From: Saprospirales bacterium
GTDB lineage: Bacteria; Bacteroidota; Bacteroidia; Chitinophagales; Saprospiraceae
Assembly: GCA_003448025.1 (NCBI GenBank)
Contig: DLXL01000272.1
Coordinates: 1 to 5,272, forward strand
Direction of reading: 5' to 3'
DNA length: 5,272 nucleotides
A program made the position numbers and the translations under genes. Under the pieces are notes generated by a model. It did not search any database. It was not told the origin of the DNA and saw nothing but the letters and a program-made list of their open reading frames with translations. Of this stretch, positions 1 to 4,856 are shown one piece after another (within the stretch, counting starts at the first letter, position 1; each line of letters begins with the position of its first letter).

Positions 1-4
1 TAAT

Positions 5-80
5 TGGTGACTCCGAGAGGACTCGAACCTCTAACCTTCTGATCCGTAGTCAGATGCTCTATCCATTAAGCTACGGAGCC
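5..80 (-). tRNA. trnR: tRNA-Arg (anticodon ACG)
   Basis: Read on the minus strand this folds as a complete cloverleaf. The acceptor arms GGCTCCG and CGGAGTC pair over 7 bp with one G-U. The D-arm is GCTT...AGAGC, and the anticodon stem TCTGA/TCAGA encloses the loop CTACGGA. There is a 5-base variable loop, and the T-arm is AGAGG/CCTCT with loop TTCGAGT. The middle of the anticodon loop gives ACG, which decodes CGU (and CGC/CGA if A34 is edited to inosine). The discriminator base is A at position 8, and CCA is encoded in the genome at 5-7. The body is 73 nt plus CCA, with no intron and no mismatch that would suggest a pseudogene. Confidence 0.97.
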
Positions 81-102
81 AAACCCTTTTGATTTCGGGT
101 CG

Positions 103-135
103 CAAAGGTAAAACCTCTTCGATATAAAAACCAAA
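103..135 (-). promoter_or_regulatory. Bacteroidota-type promoter of the tRNA-Arg gene
   Basis: On the minus strand, TACCTTTG (103-110) matches the Bacteroidota -7 consensus TAnnTTTG completely. TTTG (132-135) sits 21 bases upstream, where the -33 element is expected. Transcription would start around position 95-99, some 15-20 bases before the mature tRNA 5' end at 80, leaving a short leader for RNase P to remove. The element lies between the protease stop codon and the tRNA, so the tRNA does not depend on read-through from the protease gene. Confidence 0.75.
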
Positions 136-142
136 TCGGAAA

Positions 143-1792
143 TTAAATTTTTGGAAATTTTCTGAAATTGACCACATCTCCACGCCCCAGCGACATCACA
201 TAAACACCGGCCGGCCAGAAATTAGTTTCAAAATCAATATAATTTTCTGAAAACTGTGCTGGCACTACTTCCTGTTCCAGCATCAACTGCCCCAGCATAT
301 TGTATACCCTGAATTGGTACGGTTGAAAAATAGGTGTTTGAAAAAATACACTGAATTTACTGCCACCTTGCATAGTGCGCACCTCCAGGATATCCAATGG
401 GCCTACCACTGCTCCTTTGCACAACTCCCGCACACCTGCCAGCGCATTTCCCAGATCCAAATGACCACCGGTAACTGTAATGCCGCTCAGGCTTGTATTG
501 GGCTCTGCACTAAAAAGTATCGCATCCCGAACCCGCCGGGCACAGGCTACAGGATTGCTAACAGCATCACTCGTAAAGGGTTCGCAATCCAGGCTGTACA
601 GCAAAGCAATACCGCCAGCCACGTGCGGCGCAGCGGCAGAGCATCCGCCTATGATCCCGTAAGAAGGTATATCATTGTTCTGCCCGCCACTATTAAAGGT
701 GGAATAAGTATCCGTACCCGGCGCAGCCAGATCAATACTCATGCTTCCAAAACCTGATTGCGGCACTTTTATGCCGGATTTAGTGATATTGGTTACTGAA
801 ATAAGGTATTCACTGGTACAGGTAGTAGGCATGTCGCCAACAATTTCCACATCTACATTTCGGTTGGTGGTGGCAGCCACACTGATTACGCCCAGTTTTC
901 CCAGCGAATCGTACAAAGCGCACCAAACCGGGTGATCTTCTGCAAATTCATCATCAAATCCGAATGATGCATTGGTAGCCACAATAAAAGCTCCTTTGGC
1001 GCCATTGGTTTGATTGTACTGTTTGCGCATTTTACCCACATACTGGTACCCCTGTATGATCTCGCTTTCGTAGTCCATTCCAGCCACATTAAGTAGTTTA
1101 ACATACCAGTTAACCCCACTAATACCTTGCTGATTATTACCTCTGGCGCCTATGATGCCATTTACTGCTGTGCCATGATACCCCTTGGTACCTAAATCAT
1201 CGGCGAAGGTTTGGGGATTCCAGCCGCCAAAATCATCTATATACCCATTGCCGTCATCATCCACGTCGTTATTCGGGATTTCATGCCAGTTCCAAAAACG
1301 ATTTGGCGCCAAATCCGGATGGGTCATGAGTGCGCCTTTTTCCAGCACCGCCACTACAATGGTATCGCCGGCAGGTGTGAGCCCCCCGGTGGTGGCCGCC
1401 CAGATTTCAGGAGCATTAATAAAACTCATATCTCCTTGTCGCCACCACTCCGTATCATTAGGCTCCAGATTGCGTTCATCCACTTTATTATTGAATTGCG
1501 CCTGCTCAATGCCTTTAGCCTTACGGAGTATTTGCAGCAATCCATCTGCCGATTTGTCCTGCGTTTCCGGATATTGAAGGAGGTACATGTGCCAATCAGC
1601 TGCCAGCGTTTGTTTTACGGCAAACGGGATGCCTGTACTCCGGTTTAGCTCAGACACTACAGCATTAATCTGAATACCTGGCTGCAACTGAACAATAATT
1701 TCCCCTGGCCGACGCGCAGGAGTAGTTGTTTGTGCACTTAGTGTGGCGCCGATGAATAAAAGCAAGAGGAGAAAGCAGGTTGTGTTTTTCAT
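143..1792 (-). CDS. Secreted subtilisin-like serine protease (S8) with T9SS sorting domain
   Basis: A 549-residue exported subtilase. I start it at 1792 because the protein then opens with a signal peptide (MKNTTCFLLLLLFIGATLSA, cleavage likely before Q21); an in-frame ATG 33 codons upstream would bury it. Residues about 21-110 look like an inhibitory propeptide, followed by the catalytic domain, about 115-460. Conserved elements are the Asp-rich calcium-type segment NNDVDDDGNGYIDD (174-187), the catalytic His in HGTAV (H206), the oxyanion Asn (N310, VAATTN) and the catalytic Ser in GCSAAAPHVAG (S385). The catalytic Asp position reads VAVLEKG, so it is Glu (E151). Residues about 467-549, with VYNMLGQLM and PAGVYVMSL and a basic end, fit a T9SS type A C-terminal sorting domain. 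It should therefore cross the inner membrane by Sec and the outer membrane by T9SS. The substrate is unknown, and whether it is active is open. No Shine-Dalgarno and no convincing promoter is seen in the 114 bases upstream. Confidence 0.93.
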   Translation of the reverse strand: MKNTTCFLLLLLFIGATLSAQTTTPARRPGEIIVQLQPGIQINAVVSELNRSTGIPFAVKQTLAADWHMYLLQYPETQDKSADGLLQILRKAKGIEQAQFNNKVDERNLEPNDTEWWRQGDMSFINAPEIWAATTGGLTPAGDTIVVAVLEKGALMTHPDLAPNRFWNWHEIPNNDVDDDGNGYIDDFGGWNPQTFADDLGTKGYHGTAVNGIIGARGNNQQGISGVNWYVKLLNVAGMDYESEIIQGYQYVGKMRKQYNQTNGAKGAFIVATNASFGFDDEFAEDHPVWCALYDSLGKLGVISVAATTNRNVDVEIVGDMPTTCTSEYLISVTNITKSGIKVPQSGFGSMSIDLAAPGTDTYSTFNSGGQNNDIPSYGIIGGCSAAAPHVAGGIALLYSLDCEPFTSDAVSNPVACARRVRDAILFSAEPNTSLSGITVTGGHLDLGNALAGVRELCKGAVVGPLDILEVRTMQGGSKFSVFFQTPIFQPYQFRVYNMLGQLMLEQEVVPAQFSENYIDFETNFWPAGVYVMSLGRGDVVNFRKFPKI

Positions 1793-1906
1793 GTGTGGAA
1801 CTATTATTAAAATGTGGTCTATTGAACCCGATATCTTTGTTTTGGTTGCCTCAAAGAAAGTCGTTTTATCAGAAAAGGTTTGTGGTAGCAAATGTTTTTT
1901 TGGCCA

Positions 1907-3226
1907 TTACCTGTCAAATGTCGTTTCGTAAAAAGCTACCACACGCTCATCGGTAATGACATCCTGCATACGTATAGGCTGGCGCAACACCACGCCTTCC
2001 AACGTTTTGCACCTGCTGAGCGCTACATAAAGTTGCCCGTGTTCAAATGCACCTCCTCCCAAATCAATCAGTACCTTTTCAAATGTCTTGCCCTGACTTT
2101 TGTGGATGGTGATCGCCCAGGCCAGTTTTAGGGGGTATTGGGTAAATGATCCAATCGTTTCTGTTTCTACACCGCCAGTGGCGCTGCCTTTGTATCTTAT
2201 TACATCCCACTCAGACTTATATACCTCTATTTTACGCTTTTTGCCGGTCTGCGAATCTTCAGTCTCCACAATAATGGTGTCTTTAGTCAATTGGGTTATG
2301 ACGCCAATGGTGCCGTTCACAAACTGACGCTCCTCTATATCATTACGTACAAACATCACTTGCGCACCTTTGCGGAGTCGCAACGAGAACTCGGTAGGAT
2401 ATAATGCCGGATCAAACTGACCTTTTACTTCTGCTATAAATTCATGCTCAGCAGCATCCAGCAGCGACAGCTCCTTTTGATTAATCCGGTCGGCCGTAGC
2501 ATTCCTTGCGCAGAGCGTAATAAAACCTTCTGTTGCAGAAAATTTGGGTTCGTGGCGTTCATTGAGATCCTCCAGATCATCGTAATCCAACTGATTCACC
2601 CTTACCGCTTCCAACAAACGCAAAAAATGCCTGGACTCCTGCCGGTACACCTTTCGTAGTTCCAGTGTGTCCAGCGCAAAATCTTCATCCTGAAACACTT
2701 TTGCGGAAAAAAAATAGGGCGAATCATAATAATCGCTGAAGTAGGATGCTTCTACCGGGTCCCTTGTTACTACAGGTGGCAACTGGAACAGATCTCCGAA
2801 AAACACCACCTGTACACCGCCAAAGGGCCGGAAATTTTCGCGGTTTACCCGTAAAAATTTATCCATTCCATCCAGCATGTCTGCACGAACCATGGATATT
2901 TCATCAATGATCAGCACCTGAAGGTTTTTATATACCCGAAGCTGATCTTTTCTGGTAACCTTTCTGGATGCTTCGTTTGGTGTAATGATGCGGGGCGGAA
3001 ACCCAAAAAACGAATGAATCGTTTGCCCCTGAACATTCAGGGCAGCCACTCCTGTAGGCGCTAATACCGCTATTTTTTTCCTTGAGGTATTCCGGAACAA
3101 CTGTAAAAGCGTACTTTTACCTGTACCTGCCTTTCCTGTGACAAACAGATTGGTATCGGTTTTTTCCAGCATATCCAGGGCATACCGGAAGTCGTCGTTT
3201 AGTTGTAACAGCGGCAATTGGCTCAT
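1907..3226 (-). CDS. PIF1/RecD-like superfamily 1 DNA helicase (core-only form)
   Basis: A 439-residue SF1B-type ATP-dependent helicase, expected to unwind DNA 5' to 3' in the cytoplasm during replication or repair. Motifs in order are Walker A GKAGTGKST (31-39), motif Ia VLAPTGVAALNVQGQTIHSFFG (54-75), Walker B IIDEIS (106-111), motif III FFGDLFQLPP (142-151), an arginine-bearing motif RKVYRQ (191-196), motif V ITIHKSQGKTF (372-382) and motif VI LYVALSR (399-405). All key residues are present, so it should be active. It stops about 34 residues after motif VI, without the long C-terminal extension seen in many Bacteroidota homologues. I chose the ATG at 3226 over one ten codons upstream because a promoter-like element lies across the upstream one and the sequence MSQLPLLQLNDDF leads directly into the helicase fold. 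The downstream protease gene follows after 114 bases. A specific role (G-quadruplexes, R-loops, replication) cannot be read from the sequence. Confidence 0.93.
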   Translation of the reverse strand: MSQLPLLQLNDDFRYALDMLEKTDTNLFVTGKAGTGKSTLLQLFRNTSRKKIAVLAPTGVAALNVQGQTIHSFFGFPPRIITPNEASRKVTRKDQLRVYKNLQVLIIDEISMVRADMLDGMDKFLRVNRENFRPFGGVQVVFFGDLFQLPPVVTRDPVEASYFSDYYDSPYFFSAKVFQDEDFALDTLELRKVYRQESRHFLRLLEAVRVNQLDYDDLEDLNERHEPKFSATEGFITLCARNATADRINQKELSLLDAAEHEFIAEVKGQFDPALYPTEFSLRLRKGAQVMFVRNDIEERQFVNGTIGVITQLTKDTIIVETEDSQTGKKRKIEVYKSEWDVIRYKGSATGGVETETIGSFTQYPLKLAWAITIHKSQGKTFEKVLIDLGGGAFEHGQLYVALSRCKTLEGVVLRQPIRMQDVITDERVVAFYETTFDR

Positions 3227-3233
3227 ATCAGGG

Positions 3234-3263
3234 CAAAGATGCAGCAAACTGCTCAATGCACAA
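3234..3263 (-). promoter_or_regulatory. Probable promoter of the helicase gene
   Basis: On the minus strand, CATCTTTG (3234-3241) matches TAnnTTTG at all but its first base, and TTG (3261-3263) lies 19 bases upstream, a normal Bacteroidota -33 to -7 spacing. The expected start of transcription, about 4-7 bases downstream, falls at roughly 3227-3230, almost on the ATG at 3226. The mRNA would then be leaderless or nearly so. This favours the 3226 start over the in-frame ATG at 3256, which lies inside the promoter spacer. Confidence 0.5.
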
Positions 3264-3347
3264 CTACCCTCGTTAAACCTTCCTGCCTATCCATGGTCAA
3301 AGCGACGTTACTTCAATTTGATTCAACATTATTTAAAACCACAGCGT

Positions 3348-4298
3348 ATGAAAGCACTCAAATTTTTCCCTTTTTTATCTTTCTTGCTTCTGCCTCTGTT
3401 TAGTCTTACACTTTCAGCGCAGGAAGAAATGGATGAAACACTCCAGGACAGCACCGGATTGCCCGGTGATCATTTTAGTCTGGAAGCGGCGATCGAGTTG
3501 TTCAAAAAATCTGACTCACCGGAGGATTTTGAAAAACGGCTTAATGCTGAAAACAATGATGTGAACAACCTTGATCTGAACGAAGATGGAAAAATCGACT
3601 ATATACGTGTAGAAGGCCGCAAAGATGGCGACGCGCATGCCCTGGTTTTACAGGCTGTAATGGGTGAAAATGAAGTTCAGGATGTAGCCGTCATCGAAAT
3701 TGAAAAACAAGGCGACGAGAATGCCGTATTACAAATCATTGGTGATGAAAATGTATACGGTGAGCAAGTTTTCGCCGAACCTTTTGAAGATGAAAAGGCC
3801 GGAAATGGTCGCAATAAAGGTCCTGAAGCTCAGCGCACTCCGGTAAGGATCATTGTAAATGTTTGGCTGTGGCGACCAGTTCGCTTTATGTACGCACCCG
3901 GATATCGGGTTTGGGTATCTCCATGGCGTTGGGGTGTTTACCCAACCTGGTGGCGCCCATGGCGACCCTATCCATGGGGTGTATTTCATGTTCGTGTCCG
4001 CCCCTATCGCGCACATTGTCATATAGTAAACGTACACCGCGTACATCGTGCACATGCAGTTTATGCGCCCCACCGCCGCCATTCTACGGTAGTACATACC
4101 CGTACGACTACTGTAGTAAAGGCCCGTGGTCCGCACGGCGGAAAAGTGGCTGCCAAACGCACTACTACCACTACAAAAAGCCGGAATGGAAGAGTTCAGG
4201 AAACTAAAACCACCACCGTTGGCAAAAAAGGGCGCAATGGAACCGCAGGCGCCAGGAAAACAACTACTACCAACAAGCCAAGAGGCAGACGGAATTGA
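3348..4298 (+). CDS. Exported acidic/basic two-part protein of unknown function
   Basis: A 316-residue protein whose function I do not recognise. The ATG at 3348 gives a clear signal peptide (MKALKFFPFLSFLLLPLFSL then TLSA, cleavage likely before Q25); earlier in-frame starts would bury it and overlap the divergent helicase gene. Residues 25-150 are acidic (35 D/E against 10 K/R by hand count) and contain DLNEDGKIDYI (76-86), a DxNxDGxxD pattern resembling calcium-binding loops, then an alternating region (100-145) typical of a small beta-rich domain of Bacteroidota exported proteins. From 171 the protein changes: nine Trp in 173-210, nine His in 214-250, then a Thr/Lys/Arg tail with four TTT clusters. 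Residues 151-316 hold 36 K/R and only 2 D/E. There is no lipobox Cys and no T9SS tail, so periplasmic retention or binding to a polyanion is plausible but inferred. Divergent from the helicase; no Shine-Dalgarno is visible. Confidence 0.88.
   Translation: MKALKFFPFLSFLLLPLFSLTLSAQEEMDETLQDSTGLPGDHFSLEAAIELFKKSDSPEDFEKRLNAENNDVNNLDLNEDGKIDYIRVEGRKDGDAHALVLQAVMGENEVQDVAVIEIEKQGDENAVLQIIGDENVYGEQVFAEPFEDEKAGNGRNKGPEAQRTPVRIIVNVWLWRPVRFMYAPGYRVWVSPWRWGVYPTWWRPWRPYPWGVFHVRVRPYRAHCHIVNVHRVHRAHAVYAPHRRHSTVVHTRTTTVVKARGPHGGKVAAKRTTTTTKSRNGRVQETKTTTVGKKGRNGTAGARKTTTTNKPRGRRN
4104..4298 (+). repeat. Thr-cluster/basic imperfect repeats in the C-terminal tail
   Basis: The last 64 codons of the exported protein encode four imperfect units, each beginning with a run of three to five Thr (residues 253-255, 272-276, 288-290, 305-308) and continuing with K, R and G, roughly TTTxxKxRNG. 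The units are 16-19 residues apart. They are degenerate at the DNA level, so this is a protein-level repeat rather than a recent tandem duplication. It is probably disordered and cationic. Confidence 0.6.
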
Positions 4299-4322
4299 TG
4301 GTTGGAACAACTGATTCTATCA

Positions 4323-4413
4323 AGGCAGAAGTACATTAGTAGCGTGTGCTCTGATCACCTCAAATAAGGTGTTTGGACAGAAAAAAGGGACATTTCTACT
4401 TGTACTTCTGCTT
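4323..4413. repeat. Large imperfect inverted repeat / stem-loop
   Basis: GCAGAAGTACA (4325-4335) is the exact reverse complement of TGTACTTCTGC (4401-4411). The stem extends inward after a 2-base bulge by AGTAG (4338-4342) with CTACT (4396-4400), and outward by one G-U and one A-U pair, giving about 18 pairs. The enclosed 53 bases have their own small hairpin, CACCT (4356-4360) with AGGTG (4367-4371), supported by TCTG/CAGA further out. It starts 24 bases after the stop codon of the exported-protein gene. It could be a 3' mRNA stabiliser or factor-assisted terminator, a small structured RNA, or a short mobile palindrome; there is no T-run after it. Confidence 0.7.
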
Positions 4414-4488
4414 AACTGAGCCCGCCGAGGCAACAAATATGCCATTACGGTGCTATTATAAACACTTGAAAATCAGTCAAATTTTATC

Positions 4489-4542
4489 AATGGGATTTTA
4501 AGGTTTAAAAAAATCGAATTAAAAACGATCAAAAATCCCATT
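4489..4542. repeat. AT-rich inverted repeat upstream of the Hc1-like gene
   Basis: AATGGGATTTT (4489-4499) and AAAATCCCATT (4532-4542) are exact reverse complements over 11 bases, around a 32-base A-rich loop. Inside the loop ATCG (4513-4516) can pair with CGAT (4526-4529), and GATTTT (4494-4499) can alternatively pair with AAAATC (4510-4515). The right arm ends 5 bases before the -33 element of the next gene, so the repeat is upstream of the predicted transcript and would act as DNA (operator or activator site, curved DNA) or end upstream transcription. No T-run follows on either strand. Confidence 0.65.
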
Positions 4543-4547
4543 AATGC

Positions 4548-4576
4548 TTGGAAGTTACCATAAAATCATACTTTTA
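4548..4576 (+). promoter_or_regulatory. Probable promoter of the Hc1-like gene
   Basis: TTG (4548-4550) and TACTTTTA (4569-4576) are 18 bases apart. The second matches TAnnTTTG at seven of eight positions (last base A instead of G). Transcription would begin near 4580-4584, leaving an untranslated leader of about 30 bases before the ATG at 4612. The leader is A/T-rich just before the start codon and has no Shine-Dalgarno, as is normal in Bacteroidota. Confidence 0.5.
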
Positions 4577-4611
4577 CGGCCGTATTTGCTAACATTTTAC
4601 CAATCAAAATC

Positions 4612-4797
4612 ATGAGTAAGATCTTCAACGACATCAAACAAAAAGTAGCCGAAATCGAGGCAGACGTGAACAAATTCTATGGCGGCAACAACGCAGCCGG
4701 AGCTCGTGTTCGTAAGGCTATGCAAGAACTGAAAAGCCTGGCTACAGATCTGCGTAAAGACGTATTGGACACCAAAACCTCTCGCACTGCAAAGTAA
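4612..4797 (+). CDS. Hc1-like (histone H1-like) small DNA-binding protein
   Basis: A 61-residue basic protein resembling the short histone H1-like proteins of Bacteroidota related to chlamydial Hc1. The N-terminal half (3-22, IFNDIKQKVAEIEADVNKFY) reads as an amphipathic helix. The core GGNNAAGARVRKAMQELKSL (24-43) corresponds to the GNKAAAQRVR segment of Hc1, and the helix continues to about residue 53, ending in a Thr/Lys/Arg tail. I count 13 K/R and 8 D/E, net about +5. It lacks the long Lys/Ala-rich tail of chlamydial Hc1. The family is thought to bind DNA and compact the nucleoid; that role is inferred here from resemblance. Own promoter upstream and intrinsic terminator 24 bases downstream make it a monocistronic unit. 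Confidence 0.85.
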   Translation: MSKIFNDIKQKVAEIEADVNKFYGGNNAAGARVRKAMQELKSLATDLRKDVLDTKTSRTAK

Positions 4798-4821
4798 TTC
4801 CTTTGCTGAAAAAAGATTCTT

Positions 4822-4856
4822 AGAGCCGCGCCATAACCCGGGTGCTCTTTTTTTTT
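4822..4856 (+). terminator. Intrinsic terminator of the Hc1-like gene
   Basis: AGAGC (4822-4826) pairs with GCTCT (4844-4848) around a GC-rich loop that can add a C-G pair across a bulge. Nine consecutive T (4848-4856) follow at once. On the opposite strand the same stem is followed, after about seven bases, by a run of six T (the A-run at 4809-4814), so it may also stop the convergent permease transcript, less efficiently. Confidence 0.85.

Larger units (their letters stand above)
4299..4611. other. Gene-free interval between exported protein and Hc1-like gene
   Basis: These 313 bases contain no reading frame I can support; the longest plus-strand candidate, from the ATG at 4440, gives about 20 residues with no recognisable feature. 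The interval holds a large imperfect inverted repeat (4323-4413), a second AT-rich inverted repeat (4489-4542) and the promoter of the downstream gene (4548-4576). Between the two repeats (4414-4488) I see nothing identifiable. No tRNA-like fold and no T-run terminator is present after the exported-protein gene, so its transcript end must come from the first hairpin or from another mechanism. Confidence 0.7.

Noticed and set aside
886..1119. Minus-strand open frame of 77 codons inside the subtilase in another frame
   Set aside because: Same strand but out of frame with a well-supported protease domain; no start signal and no recognisable product.
1185..1648. Overlapping plus-strand open frames opposite the subtilase
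   Set aside because: Both lie wholly inside the protease gene, which has clear catalytic motifs on the other strand; the translations look like reversed coding sequence.
1852..1891. Possible promoter for the subtilase (TTTCTTTG with a TTG further upstream)
   Set aside because: The -7-like element has one mismatch and the only TTG upstream is 29 bases away, too far for a Bacteroidota promoter. Read-through from the helicase gene is as likely.
3313..3320. TCAATTTG as a -7 element for the exported-protein gene
   Set aside because: Seven of eight bases match and the distance to the ATG at 3348 would be suitable, but no TTG lies 17-23 bases upstream, so I do not list it as a promoter.
3729..4310. 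Minus-strand open frame of 193 codons opposite the exported-protein gene
   Set aside because: It is antisense to a gene with a good signal peptide and coherent domains. Its translation shows no signal, motif or plausible composition, and its openness follows from the biased codons of the Trp/His/Arg-rich region.
4315..4419. Integron attC-like or MITE interpretation of the large stem-loop
   Set aside because: No GTTRRRY/RYYYAAC pair fits the arms, and the AACTGA direct repeats are not symmetric about the stem, so neither identity is supported without copy-number data.
4440..4502. Short plus-strand frame from the ATG at 4440, about 20 codons
   Set aside because: No promoter, no recognisable sequence, and it runs into the AT-rich palindrome; indistinguishable from chance.
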